This document shows, piece by piece, positions 8,535 to 17,536 of a DNA stretch of 64,000 nucleotides. How positions within the stretch are numbered: position 1 is the stretch's first letter; each line of letters starts with the position of its first letter. The stretch lies in assembly GCF_030149515.1 (NCBI RefSeq), contig NZ_JASBRI010000007.1, positions 124,001-188,000 on the forward strand, given 5' to 3'. Made by a program: the position numbers and the translations under genes. The stretch is from Maricaulis sp. Lineage in GTDB: Bacteria > Pseudomonadota > Alphaproteobacteria > Caulobacterales > Maricaulaceae. Below the pieces are notes generated by a model, which worked only from the letters and a program-made list of their open reading frames with translations, did not search any database and had not been told where the DNA came from.

Positions 8535-8864
8535 TCATGCTTTTCCACCGGTCTCGGAATCGATCCAGGCAAGGAAACCGGCCGCGCTGCCACCCGGGTC
8601 GACGGGCAGATTCAAGACGCAGGGTTCGTCATAAGGATGAAGTTCCACAATGCGGGCGCACAGGGTGGGTGCGATATCGCCCTGTGTTTTCAAGATCATG
8701 ACCGTTTCCAGGGCCGTTTCAACCTTGCCTTGCCAGCGATAGACGCTGTTCATGCCACGGATGATGTTGGCACAGGCGCACAGGCGTTCCTCGAGCAGGC
8801 GCTCCGCGGCGGCTTCGGCTGTGTCCGGATCCGGCCATGTCGTGTAGGTCCAGCTATAGCTCAT
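8535..8864 (-). CDS. cutA: Divalent-cation tolerance protein CutA
   Basis: This 109-aa protein belongs to the trimeric CutA1 family, originally linked to copper tolerance and structurally similar to PII. The conserved core is RLCACANIIRGMNSVYRWQGK near residues 27-47, followed by ETVMILKT and the C-terminal HPYDEPCV and WIDSET motifs. ATG 8864 is selected because AGGG lies 8 bases upstream, whereas for ATG 8873 it would abut the codon. The gene diverges from queC across a very short gap, so their promoters must overlap. Confidence 0.93.
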   Translation of the reverse strand: MSYSWTYTTWPDPDTAEAAAERLLEERLCACANIIRGMNSVYRWQGKVETALETVMILKTQGDIAPTLCARIVELHPYDEPCVLNLPVDPGGSAAGFLAWIDSETGGKA

Positions 8865-8902
8865 GATGGTCATCCCTGTCGGCTTCATTATATAAGCCTG
8901 AC

Positions 8903-9616
8903 ATGACGACCCAATCTCCTTCCACCTCCGCGCTGGTCCTGTTTTCCGGCGGTCAGGACTCCGCCACCTGTCTCGCCTGGGCGCTGGAGCGCCATGCGCG
9001 TGTCGAGACGGTGGGTTTCGACTATGGCCAGCGCCATCGTGTCGAGATGCAGGCCCGCCTGGATGTGCGCGAAGCGCTGGCGGCGCGGCCGGGCGGGGAG
9101 CGGCTTGGCGAGGATTTCGTGGTTGACCTGTCCGGCTACGGAGCCATTGCCGAAAGCGCGCTTACGGCGGAGCGGGCGATCGAGATGGACGCGTCGGGCC
9201 TGCCCTCGACCTTTGTGCCCGGGCGCAATCTGGTGTTTCTCACGGTGGCCTCGGCCCTGGCCTACCGGCGCGGACATGGCGTCCTGGTGGGCGGGATGTG
9301 CGAGACCGACTATTCGGGCTATCCCGACTGCCGCCGCGCGACGATTGACGCAATGCAGCAGGCGCTGAGCCTGGGGCTGGATACCGGCGTGACCGTCGAG
9401 ACGCCGCTGATGTATCTGGACAAGGGCGAGACCTGGGCGCTGGCGCACCGGCTGGGCGGCGATGAACTGGTCGAGATCGTGCGCACGACGTCGCATACCT
9501 GCTATCTCGGGGAGCGCGGCGAGTTGCACGATTGGGGCTATGGTTGCGGCACTTGTCCGGCCTGCGAACTCAGGGCGAAGGGCTGGGCCGCCTGGCGTGC
9601 ATCGGTACCGGCATGA
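8903..9616 (+). CDS. queC: 7-cyano-7-deazaguanine synthase QueC
   Basis: This 237-aa enzyme converts CDG to preQ0 with ATP and ammonia in queuosine biosynthesis. The PP-loop SGGQDS is at residues 15-20, FDYGQRH follows at about 39, and the zinc site uses C200, C215, C218 and C221 (GCGTCPAC). Its stop overlaps the queE start by four bases (ATGA, 9613-9616), so the two are translationally coupled. The other pathway genes queD and queF are not in the window. Confidence 0.97.
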   Translation: MTTQSPSTSALVLFSGGQDSATCLAWALERHARVETVGFDYGQRHRVEMQARLDVREALAARPGGERLGEDFVVDLSGYGAIAESALTAERAIEMDASGLPSTFVPGRNLVFLTVASALAYRRGHGVLVGGMCETDYSGYPDCRRATIDAMQQALSLGLDTGVTVETPLMYLDKGETWALAHRLGGDELVEIVRTTSHTCYLGERGELHDWGYGCGTCPACELRAKGWAAWRASVPA

Positions 9617-10248
9617 GCTATTCGGTGAAAGAGACCTTCCTGACGGTCCAGGGCGAGGGTGCCCAGGCCGGGCGCCCGGCGGTCTTTCTGCGCTTTGCCG
9701 GCTGCAATCTGTGGAGCGGGCGCGAACAGGACCGGGCCAAGGCCGTCTGCGATTTCTGCGACACCGATTTTGTCGGCATGGACGGGCCTGGTGGCGGCCG
9801 TTTCAAGACACCGGAAGCCCTGGCCGGGCATGTGCGCGGTTTCTGGCCCGATGTCCGGGCCGGACGGCCGCTGGTCGTCTGCACGGGTGGCGAGCCCTTG
9901 CTGCAACTGGACGCCAGCCTGATCGATGCCCTGCACCAAGCCGGGTTCGAGATTGCGGTCGAGACCAATGGGACGATTGCCGCGCCGGAGGGGATCGACT
10001 GGATCACCGTCAGCCCCAAGGGCACGGCTACCGTGGTACAGCGCTCAGGCGACGAGCTGAAACTCGTCTTTCCCCAGGCCGGACTAGATCCGCAGAACTA
10101 TACCGGCTGGAAGTTCAAGCGTTTTTCCCTGCAGCCCATGGACGGCGACCGGATGATGGAAAATGCCCGGGCCGCCTTCGAATACTGCCTGGCGCATCCG
10201 CAATGGTCGCTCAGCCTGCAAACCCACAAATGGATCGGCGCGCCCTGA
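9613..10248 (+). CDS. queE: 7-carboxy-7-deazaguanine synthase QueE (radical SAM)
   Basis: This 211-aa radical SAM enzyme makes CDG from CPH4 and supplies QueC. The iron-sulfur cysteines are C31, C46 and C49, a CX14CX2C spacing that is expanded relative to the usual CX3CX2C and is a recognised variant in QueE proteins. [17 protein letters not shown] precedes the cluster, and CTGGEPLLQ and ETNGT mark SAM binding. The start overlaps the queC stop. The queCE pair forms a compact operon with no visible riboswitch in the short upstream gap. Confidence 0.96.
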   Translation: MSYSVKETFLTVQGEGAQAGRPAVFLRFAGCNLWSGREQDRAKAVCDFCDTDFVGMDGPGGGRFKTPEALAGHVRGFWPDVRAGRPLVVCTGGEPLLQLDASLIDALHQAGFEIAVETNGTIAAPEGIDWITVSPKGTATVVQRSGDELKLVFPQAGLDPQNYTGWKFKRFSLQPMDGDRMMENARAAFEYCLAHPQWSLSLQTHKWIGAP

Positions 10249-10251
10249 GCG

Positions 10252-10809
10252 TTAGCTGTCCGACCCCCGCGGCATCGGTGCCTCGCCCAGGCTTTCGGCC
10301 AGCTGAACCGCGAAGCGCGCGAAGGCGGTCCGTGTGTCGGTCCATACGCCATATCCGTCACCGCCTTCGGTGTCCGGATTGTGCCAGCTGAAGCTGAAGC
10401 GGGCGATCGTGTCGCCGGTATCGTTCACGAGCGCCGCATCGACATCCGCTCCGCCGGCCACGTGTTCGTTGTAATGGGCCGTGTCCATCTGCTGGATCTG
10501 CGACAGCGTCGGCCGGTTGGGCACGACGTCGACAATGGTCACCGTCAACACGGTCTCCTGCGCGGAGATGCCGTGCCAGCTGGAACCGATCAGGGCATTC
10601 TCCAGATCCTCCCGAAGATAGCCGGCAAGCCGTGTCAGCTCGTCCTGGCCCAGGAAGTCGGCCTTGCTGCGCAGGGTGTCGGAAAAGCCGATATGGCCGA
10701 TCTCGATGGAGCCTGTGGCCGGAGCGGAAATGTTGGCTTGGAACCGGTCCTGCGCAAGGACCGGGGTTGCCAGGGACAGGCTGACTAGGACACACGCCAG
10801 AGTACGCAT
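10252..10809 (-). CDS. Secreted protein of unknown function, paralogue A
   Basis: This 185-aa exported protein has a signal peptide (residues 1-19, VLAQ) and a mature region rich in short strands. Recognisable landmarks are an EDLENAL helix, TVTIVDVVPNRPT (about 89-101), GADVDAALVND, the SFSWHN strand and WTDTR (156-160). The same landmarks in the same order occur in the adjacent gene at 10962-11462, so this is one half of a tandem duplication. I do not recognise a characterised family. GAGGAGAG upstream of ATG 10809 supports the start. A periplasmic or outer-membrane-associated role is inferred. Confidence 0.8.
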   Translation of the reverse strand: MRTLACVLVSLSLATPVLAQDRFQANISAPATGSIEIGHIGFSDTLRSKADFLGQDELTRLAGYLREDLENALIGSSWHGISAQETVLTVTIVDVVPNRPTLSQIQQMDTAHYNEHVAGGADVDAALVNDTGDTIARFSFSWHNPDTEGGDGYGVWTDTRTAFARFAVQLAESLGEAPMPRGSDS

Positions 10810-10961
10810 CGCGCTCTCCTCGTTCCAGGTCCCCCCATGCGGAAGAGCCTAGCACGATCCGGTCCCGCGCCGGAGCGAAGCTTGTTGTGCAGCGCGACAA
10901 GACAACGGGGCACGCCGGTCCGGCACGCCCCGTTTCGAACGCATTCGACAATGCTGACCGG

Positions 10962-11462
10962 CTATGAAGCGGTCGCGTTGCGCTCCGCCAGGCTTTCGCC
11001 GACATCTGAAGCGAACCGGTTCATGGCTCGCCGCGCGTCGGTCCAGCGGCTATAGCCGACAACATTGCGGATGTCGTAGGACCGCCAGGAATAGCTGAAT
11101 GTTTCCAGCGTGTTTCCCCCGGCATCGACGAGTTCGGCTTCCAGGCTGGCACCGCCGATGCTGATCGAGGAATGGTGCAGGCCGTGCGCGCCCATCTGCT
11201 GCATGGTCGGGCGGTTCGGCGTGGCGTCGAGAATGGTAACCTGCAGGGTCAGCCCGTTCTCGCCGAGCATGCCGGCAAGTTCGCGCTCGAGATCCTCGCG
11301 CATTTCCCGCGCCAGATAGTCGAGTTCGCGCTGGCCATACTCTTCCGCCTTGTCCAGAAGCGCCTGGCCGAACCCGATTTCGCCGATCGCGACGGGGTCG
11401 TCGGCCAGGGTCGGGGCAGCCAGGGCGGCCATGGCGAACAGGGCTGTGATGGTGCGCCTCAT
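10962..11462 (-). CDS. Secreted protein of unknown function, paralogue B
   Basis: This 166-aa exported protein has a signal peptide (residues 1-20, PTLA|DD) followed by IGEIGFGQALLDKAEEYGQ, EDLERELAG, QVTILDATPNRPT (PNRPT at 82-86), GASLEAELVD, SYSWRS and WTDARRA (140-146). These align in order with the neighbouring downstream paralogue. The start has a strong AAGGAGG 7 bases upstream. The two genes are in the same direction with about 150 bases between them and may be cotranscribed with the small lipoprotein gene. The function is unknown. Confidence 0.82.
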   Translation of the reverse strand: MRRTITALFAMAALAAPTLADDPVAIGEIGFGQALLDKAEEYGQRELDYLAREMREDLERELAGMLGENGLTLQVTILDATPNRPTMQQMGAHGLHHSSISIGGASLEAELVDAGGNTLETFSYSWRSYDIRNVVGYSRWTDARRAMNRFASDVGESLAERNATAS

Positions 11463-11571
11463 CGTGCGCCTCCTTTCAACAACGTCTTGTCCCTCGCGCG
11501 CAATCTAGCAGATAGGCGTGTGACAGAGAAATGAAAGGCATGTAAGGCGGCGAGGGCGCTCCCGGGCGGGA

Positions 11572-11772
11572 TCAGTCCTCGTCTTCGTCGTCGTCCTTGC
11601 CGGGCGTGACGACATCGACAGCGGCACCGCCGACGGCTCCGGCTGCACCGACAGCCGTTCCCACCGTGCCGATGGCAACGTCGGTCGCCAGCGCGGCGGC
11701 GCCGACAGCCAGGCAGCCCTGCAGCAACGGGGCGAGAAGGAGGGCGAGGATCAGGGCACGGACTGTGCGCAT
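11572..11772 (-). CDS. Small Gly/Ala-rich lipoprotein
   Basis: This 66-aa protein begins with a lipoprotein signal peptide whose lipobox LLQGC places the acylated cysteine at residue 20. The mature part is a glycine-alanine-valine-rich stretch, reminiscent of glycine-zipper membrane-inserting segments, and ends in an acidic tail (DDDEDED). CGGAGA precedes ATG 11772. It lies immediately downstream of the Bat-like operon in the same direction and could be its last gene. The function is unknown. Confidence 0.75.
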   Translation of the reverse strand: MRTVRALILALLLAPLLQGCLAVGAAALATDVAIGTVGTAVGAAGAVGGAAVDVVTPGKDDDEDED

Positions 11773-11853
11773 GGGATGTCTCCGGTCAACCAGTGGCCCC
11801 CTCTTCGCACCTGGCGGGTTTCCGCAAGGTGAAGGCGGGCTGATCGCGCTCCG

Positions 11854-13914
11854 TCAACGCCCCTCGCGCCACCAGCCCAGGCCGAGCAGGCTCAGCAGCA
11901 ACAGAACCGCCGGCAGGCCCGGCAGCAGCGGTGTCCGCGTCGAGGCGCGGACGATGTAGCGGTCATTGCGCTTGAGGCCGAGCCAGGTGCGGCCGGACTG
12001 GTCGGCTTCGGCGCGGGTGCGGCGCAGGGCCGGCAGGCTGGCATCCGGCCCGTCGCCGATGGCGTAGTGGCCGCCGCCGGTGGCGTCGACGATGGGATCG
12101 AGGATATCTGCGGTGGGGCGCAGGTCGGCATATTCGGCAGGATTGATCGGCCCCAGGGCGGCAACGGTTGTCAGGTCCCCCGAACGCAGGCGCACAAGTC
12201 CGGAGCCTTCTGCCGCCATCCGGGCGGCGAAGCGGCCGGTCCCGATCTCGTCCATGCTGACGACATCCTCGCGCCCGTCCGGCCAGGTGACCCGGAGCGG
12301 CGGGGCCTCGTCGGCCAGGGTGACGCGATCAACATGCAGTTCGCCCTCGGTGGCGTAGGCGGTGAGGCGTTCCTCGTCCAGCTCCGGTTCGCGCATCAGC
12401 CAGTGGGCGACGCGGCGGAACATCTCCGCATAGGGCCCGCCGCCCTCGAAACCGCGTGCCCACAGCCAGGTCTGGTCACTCATCACGATGGCGGCGCGGC
12501 CCTCTCCCGAGCGCTGCAGAACGAGGAGCGGGTGGCCGTCGGGCGTTTCCAGCAGCGTGTCGCCGCCCAGCGCTGTGCCGTGAATGTGGCGCAGCCAGCG
12601 GCCCCATTGCGGTGTTTCGCCGCCGCCGTCGAGTCCCGCGGTGACGGGATGGCGCATCCCGGTCTCGGTCGTCTCCGGCGTGAAACCGCCATCGGTGATA
12701 TAGCCCGTCGGACGTACCGGCAGGACCGCTGCCAGCGGCGTGCGATAGAGGCTCGGCGGTCCGGCGAAGGGTGGTCCGGCCGTGACCAGAAGCGCGCCGC
12801 CATTGTCCACATACCGTGCGATATAGTCGTAGTAGAGCGGCGGCATGATATTGCGCCGGCGATAGCGGTCGAAGATCACCAGGTCGAATTCCGACAGGCG
12901 TTCCACGAAGAGTTCCTGCACCGGAAATCCGATCAGTGCGAGTTCATCGACCGGGGTGGCGTCGCGCCGGTCCGGCGGACGCAGGATGGTGAAATGCACC
13001 AGATCGACCGACGGGTCGGACTTCAGGAGATCCCGCCAGGCCCGCGCGCCATTGTGCGGTTCGCCGGTGACCAGCAGTACGCGCAAGCGGTCGCGCACGC
13101 CGTTCACCGAGACAGCCGCGCGATTGTTGATCAACGACAATTCTGCCGGACCTGGCGCCACCTCGGCCTCGATCACGTTGGGCCCGCGGCGCTCGACGGG
13201 CACTTCGACCCGGGTCGAGCGGCCGATCGGGATACGGTGGGTCTGGGGATCGCCGCCTTCGAAGCGGAACGAAACGGCGGCGGTCCCCTGGATCGCATCG
13301 TCCTCGACGCGAATGGTGAACTGGACCGTATTGCCGACGATGCCGTAGCGCGGGGCTTCCTCGATCACCAGTCGGCGGTCGCCGGCGGATATGTCGCCCG
13401 GCATGACGTGATGGATCGGTGCGTCCACATTGAGGGCGGAAGGCTCGCCCGGCGCGTCGTGAACCTGGCCGTCCGAGACCAGGACGACACCCGCAATCCG
13501 GTCCGGCGGCGCGCTCGCAAGCGCGGCATTGACGCCGTCGAACAGCATGCTGCCGTCCGCGCTTTCCCCCGCCTCTACCTCGATGAGATCCAGCAGCGGG
13601 TCTGTCTCCGCCTCGCGGCGCAGCGCCTGGCTCAGCGCCGCGGCGGCTTCGGTGCGTCCGCCGATCTCCATCGAGGACGATGTATCGGTCACCAGAACGG
13701 CGACATCGGGCAGCGGATCGCGTTCTTCCTCCACCAGGGAGGGATTGGCCAGCACCAGGGCGATCCCCAGGACGACCAGGCCGCGCCAGATCCAGCCGGA
13801 GAGACGCTGCGCGGCGCCGGCCAGTGTTGCCAGCAGGGCCAGACCCGCCAGACCGGCGATAGCGGGCCAGGGCAGGAGGGGGGCGAAATCGAGGGCGGTC
13901 ACTGTGGCGTTCAT
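11854..13914 (-). CDS. Large membrane protein with VWA-like and GATase-like regions (Bat operon)
   Basis: This 686-aa protein has two N-terminal TM helices (about 14-34 and 40-60), a von Willebrand A-like segment starting VAVLVTDTSSSMEIGG with a DxSxS metal-site motif, a long beta-rich exported region, a class I glutamine-amidotransferase-like fold in the middle (LVIFDRYRR, GGALLVTAGPPF) lacking a clear catalytic cysteine, and a final TM helix near the C-terminus. It overlaps the preceding DUF4159 gene by four bases (ATGA). It belongs to the MoxR/DUF58/BatA group, which is thought to fold or regulate envelope complexes. The precise role is unknown. Confidence 0.82.
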   Translation of the reverse strand: MNATVTALDFAPLLPWPAIAGLAGLALLATLAGAAQRLSGWIWRGLVVLGIALVLANPSLVEEERDPLPDVAVLVTDTSSSMEIGGRTEAAAALSQALRREAETDPLLDLIEVEAGESADGSMLFDGVNAALASAPPDRIAGVVLVSDGQVHDAPGEPSALNVDAPIHHVMPGDISAGDRRLVIEEAPRYGIVGNTVQFTIRVEDDAIQGTAAVSFRFEGGDPQTHRIPIGRSTRVEVPVERRGPNVIEAEVAPGPAELSLINNRAAVSVNGVRDRLRVLLVTGEPHNGARAWRDLLKSDPSVDLVHFTILRPPDRRDATPVDELALIGFPVQELFVERLSEFDLVIFDRYRRRNIMPPLYYDYIARYVDNGGALLVTAGPPFAGPPSLYRTPLAAVLPVRPTGYITDGGFTPETTETGMRHPVTAGLDGGGETPQWGRWLRHIHGTALGGDTLLETPDGHPLLVLQRSGEGRAAIVMSDQTWLWARGFEGGGPYAEMFRRVAHWLMREPELDEERLTAYATEGELHVDRVTLADEAPPLRVTWPDGREDVVSMDEIGTGRFAARMAAEGSGLVRLRSGDLTTVAALGPINPAEYADLRPTADILDPIVDATGGGHYAIGDGPDASLPALRRTRAEADQSGRTWLGLKRNDRYIVRASTRTPLLPGLPAVLLLLSLLGLGWWREGR

Positions 13915-16631
13915 TGGCCCAGCCTCTCGAGAATGTCGGGTACGTGGACCTGATCCGCCTTGTAGTTCCCCGTAAGGGCATACATGGCAATATTCACGCC
14001 GAACCGTACGGCCATCTCGCGCTGGCGCTCGCCACCCTCGACCGGGGCCAGGGCTTCTCCGCCTGCTCCCTGCGACCAGGCGGCGGCCCAGTCATGCGCA
14101 CCGATGATCACACCGGACGTGCCGTCCCGCGAGGCGCCGTCCGGATTGGCTTCCACCCAGACAGGGCTTCCGGAAAAGCGGCCCGGAAACTCCTGCAACA
14201 GGTAGAAGGACCGCGTCAGGACATGATCCGGCGGGATCTGGGCCAGGGGCGGAACGTCGATGCTTTCCAGCACGGCCACGAGGCCGGGATGCGGGGCCCC
14301 GGCGCGCAGCATGGCGACGTCGGCGTCCTGGGTGTCGAATACGATCAGCCCGCCCGATTGCAGATAGGCACTGACACGCTCGGCCGTCTCCGGCGCCAGC
14401 GGCGGGGCATCGGTGGAAACGGGCCAGTAGATCAGGGGGAAGAAGATCAGCGGATCGGTGTCGATATCGATCGCCATCGGCCCGGCCGGTTCCATGGCGC
14501 TGCGCCGGGTGATCTCGCGGCTCAGGCCGCTCAATCCCGTTTCGCTGCGCCGGTCGGTATTGGCGTTGCCGGTGCGCACATAGGCAAAGCGCAGTTGCAG
14601 CGCGGCCTCCATGGCGAAACTGTCGTCATCGTCCTGGGCCATGGCGTCCGGCGCTCCCGGCATGAGAGCGAGGGCCAGGGCAGTGGCTGCCGCGGCTCCG
14701 CCCAGGCGGACAAAGCCCAGACGGCCGGCCAGGGCCAGTGCGATCGCCACATCGAGCGCCAGCAGGACAAGGGCCGCTGCCAGCAGGCCCGCCGTGAAAT
14801 GCAGCGGACGCGGACCGTCCAGGCCGGCAAAGATGGCGCCGTGCAGGTCGCGCGGCAGCGCATCCATGCGGGTATCGGCGGCCACGACATTCAGCGCGGC
14901 GGAGGCCGGCCCCAGGCGGTAGAGGCCGGGCGGGGAGGACGGGCCCGGCCGGGCCGTGTCAAAGGTATCGGCCGGGATCGGGCGGGCCGAAGCCGGGGCG
15001 CCGGCCAGCTGGCCTGCGGCGTCCAGCGCCCGGTCGAGAACCCAGGCGCCCGTGGCCGGCGATGCCGCGGATCCGCCCTGGGCCAGCCCCATCAGGCGCT
15101 GCAGCATGCGCGGAAAGAGCCCGGTCAGCGGCAGGTCGGACCATTCCGGGCTGGCGGTGACGTGGAACAGGACGATCCAGCCGCGCGCACGGCGCTCGGC
15201 GGTGACCAGGGGCGTGCCATCCTCGAGACGGGCCCAGACCTTGTCGGGCGTGGCCGAGCCCGGCTGGGCCAGGACCTGGCGGTCGACGGTCGCGCTTGTG
15301 TCCACCGGCAGGCCGGCGAAGGGCGAGCTGGCGGGGAAATCGGCCAGCGGCTGGGGTTCTTCCCAGTTCAACGCGCCACCGAACAAGCGGCCGCCCTGGC
15401 GCAGGTCGACCGGCAAAAAGGCATCGCCGCGGGCTGCCAGGCGAGGCCCCGCAAAACGGATCAGGACGCCGCCATTATTGACGAAATCGGCGATGCGTTG
15501 GTCGTCGCTGCGCGCCTCGTCAGTCATCACCAGAATGGCCGGGTCTGCGTCCAGCAATGTGTCCAGCGTACCGCGAACCAGTTCGGCGCGGGGAGCAAGG
15601 GAGCTCTGGATGTAGTGCAGGTCCGAGAGCAGCGGCTGGCCCTCGCGACCGGTCAATTCGATGAGTCCGACGCGCGGCCGTTGCCAGGTATCGCCCAGCA
15701 GGCGCACGGCCCCGGCCGAAGCGGTTCCGTCGATACGGATGCTGGCGATCCGGTTGCGCAGGTCCAGGGGCAGGGAAATCGTGGCGCCGGCGATGCCGGA
15801 GCCGGCCTCGAACTGCACGTCGCGGCGGGCCAGGGCCCGGCCATCGGCGCCCAGCGCCGTGACACCGGCAGTGCGCGGGAACTCGTTTGCGGCCCGGCGC
15901 ACTTCGATGGCAATGCCATCGGGCGCGGTCTGGGGCGGCGCGAGTGCCAGGGCGGCCCGGCCGCCATCGGGTTCGAAAACACGCAGCGTGCCCAGATCGG
16001 ACAGGGTGCGGGCGAGTTCCCCGGCATCGCGGGAGTCGAGCCCGTCACTCAACCAGCTTATCGCCAGGGGACCGTCCAGTTCGCCGGCGGCGCTTGCCGC
16101 AGCGATGCGCTCGGCAGCACCGGCGCGGTCGGCGGACCAGGGCTGGGGCGCGATCATGTCGAGCGCCCGGCGTGCCGCATCGGCATCCGCCAGGCGCAGC
16201 GGAGGCAGGGTGTTGCCGGTTGGCGCGGTTGTGGTGACGGCAACCGGGCGGCCGTCGCGGTCGGCATCGGAGATCTGACGCTCGGCTTCGCGGCGCATCG
16301 CGTCCCAGGCCGAGGCGCTGGCCCAGCCATTGTCCATCACGACCAGGACCGGACGGGTCTCTTCCTCGGCGGCGTGCGGCGTCCAGACCGGGCGGGCCAG
16401 GGCGACGATCACGAGTGCGGCGATCAGAAGGCGGAACAGGATCAGCCACCAGGGCGCATGCTGGGGGGTCTCGCTGTCGTCGGGCGCGCCGAGCAGCAGG
16501 CGCAGTGGGGGAAAGACGGCGCGCTTGGGGGCAGGCGGCGTCGCCCGCAGCAGAAACCAAAGCGCCGGAAGAGCGAGAAGGCCGGCCAGCGCCCACGGCG
16601 CGGCGAAGGAAAGGGGGCCCAGGGCGAACAT
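13911..16631 (-). CDS. BatA-like / DUF4159 fusion membrane protein
   Basis: This 906-aa protein starts with a BatA-type N-terminal module (two TM helices at about 8-28 and 63-83, followed by a cytosolic-to-exported VWA-like region from VLVVMDNG). A central beta-rich region is followed by two more TM helices, ending in a signal-peptidase-like PDAMAQ, and the C-terminal DUF4159 domain with FPLIYWPVS, GGLIVFDTQD and GVNIAMYALTGNYKADQ. The internal cleavage-like site suggests fusion of a BatA protein with an exported DUF4159 protein. It sits in the moxR-DUF58 operon. Confidence 0.88.
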   Translation of the reverse strand: MFALGPLSFAAPWALAGLLALPALWFLLRATPPAPKRAVFPPLRLLLGAPDDSETPQHAPWWLILFRLLIAALVIVALARPVWTPHAAEEETRPVLVVMDNGWASASAWDAMRREAERQISDADRDGRPVAVTTTAPTGNTLPPLRLADADAARRALDMIAPQPWSADRAGAAERIAAASAAGELDGPLAISWLSDGLDSRDAGELARTLSDLGTLRVFEPDGGRAALALAPPQTAPDGIAIEVRRAANEFPRTAGVTALGADGRALARRDVQFEAGSGIAGATISLPLDLRNRIASIRIDGTASAGAVRLLGDTWQRPRVGLIELTGREGQPLLSDLHYIQSSLAPRAELVRGTLDTLLDADPAILVMTDEARSDDQRIADFVNNGGVLIRFAGPRLAARGDAFLPVDLRQGGRLFGGALNWEEPQPLADFPASSPFAGLPVDTSATVDRQVLAQPGSATPDKVWARLEDGTPLVTAERRARGWIVLFHVTASPEWSDLPLTGLFPRMLQRLMGLAQGGSAASPATGAWVLDRALDAAGQLAGAPASARPIPADTFDTARPGPSSPPGLYRLGPASAALNVVAADTRMDALPRDLHGAIFAGLDGPRPLHFTAGLLAAALVLLALDVAIALALAGRLGFVRLGGAAAATALALALMPGAPDAMAQDDDDSFAMEAALQLRFAYVRTGNANTDRRSETGLSGLSREITRRSAMEPAGPMAIDIDTDPLIFFPLIYWPVSTDAPPLAPETAERVSAYLQSGGLIVFDTQDADVAMLRAGAPHPGLVAVLESIDVPPLAQIPPDHVLTRSFYLLQEFPGRFSGSPVWVEANPDGASRDGTSGVIIGAHDWAAAWSQGAGGEALAPVEGGERQREMAVRFGVNIAMYALTGNYKADQVHVPDILERLGQ

Positions 16632-16636
16632 GCGTG

Positions 16637-17533
16637 TCAGACGTCTCGTGCCAGGGTTTTAAACAAGGATAGCACGGCGCTGGTGGCCGGCCGGTCCGTG
16701 CGGTGGGTGATCAGCGTCCAGCCGAACTGGCGGGCCAGCACGTCCAGTCTTTCGCCGTGCTCGGCCCAGCGCTCACGATAGGCGTTGCGGGCTTCCTCGG
16801 CACGGCCGAACAGCAGGGTCTCACCGCTGCCGGGTGCCTCGAAGCGGGTCCGTCCGGCATAGGGAAAATCGTCTTCGGCCGGATCGACGATGCGCAGCAG
16901 GACACCGCCGGCCTCCCGGGTGGCAAAGCGCGACAGGCGCGCCGACCAGGTCTCGGGCGGATCGAGGAAGTCGCTGGCGAGCACGATGCGGCTGAACCGC
17001 GCGATGTGCGGCGCTTCGACGGCGGTGTGGGCACCCGGCCCCAGGATCAGCCGGCGGGAGACCCGTTCCAGGCCCAGCGCGCCGGTGCGGGCAATGGCGC
17101 TTTCGCCAAGGACGGAGACACGTTCCCCGCCCTGGGTCAAAAGCGCGGCCACGGCAATCAGGCAGACGGCCGCGCGATCGGCCTTGCTGGCGAGATTGCG
17201 GCCGGAGGCGAATTGCATGGATGCCGACCCATCCCGCCACAGCGAGACCGTATTGGCCGCCTCCCATTCGTTCTGGCGCACGAAGAGCTGGTCGGACTTG
17301 GCGGATTTGCGCCAGTCGACGGCGGCGCGGCCGTCTTCCGGGCGGTGGTGGCGGTATTGCCAGAAGGTCTCGCCGATGCCGGAACGCCGCCGGCCGTGCA
17401 CGCCCTGGGCTACCGTCGCGGCAATGCGATCGGCCTCGGCCAGGAGAGCCGGCAGGCGCGCCGCGGCATCCTCGCCCTCATGCCTGAGAGCGACGACCCG
17501 GGCTTCGGTCTGGCGATCCGCACCCTGGACCAT
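16637..17533 (-). CDS. DUF58 domain protein
   Basis: This 298-aa cytosolic protein belongs to the DUF58 family (distant VWA relatives), almost always encoded next to MoxR ATPases. The hallmark is the stretch HHRPEDGRAAVDWRKSAKSDQLFVR (about residues 62-86), given here as separate motifs HRPEDGR, DWRKSAKS and LFVRQNE. It is followed by a degenerate metal-site strand WRDGSASM. It lies 3 bases downstream of the moxR stop and 5 bases before the DUF4159 gene, so the operon is tightly coupled. DUF58 is thought to be a MoxR client or adaptor. Confidence 0.93.
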   Translation of the reverse strand: MVQGADRQTEARVVALRHEGEDAAARLPALLAEADRIAATVAQGVHGRRRSGIGETFWQYRHHRPEDGRAAVDWRKSAKSDQLFVRQNEWEAANTVSLWRDGSASMQFASGRNLASKADRAAVCLIAVAALLTQGGERVSVLGESAIARTGALGLERVSRRLILGPGAHTAVEAPHIARFSRIVLASDFLDPPETWSARLSRFATREAGGVLLRIVDPAEDDFPYAGRTRFEAPGSGETLLFGRAEEARNAYRERWAEHGERLDVLARQFGWTLITHRTDRPATSAVLSLFKTLARDV

Positions 17534-17536
17534 GGA

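Noticed and set aside
8903..10248. queC-queE considered as part of a phage-like DNA 7-deazaguanine modification (dpd) system
   Set aside because: No dpd or TGT-like transferase or nuclease is nearby; the pair fits ordinary queuosine biosynthesis.
13914..16781. A 955-codon plus-strand frame over the BatA-DUF4159 gene
   Set aside because: It mirrors the real minus-strand gene, has no domain and has a Gly/Arg/Gln-biased composition. It is a compositional shadow.
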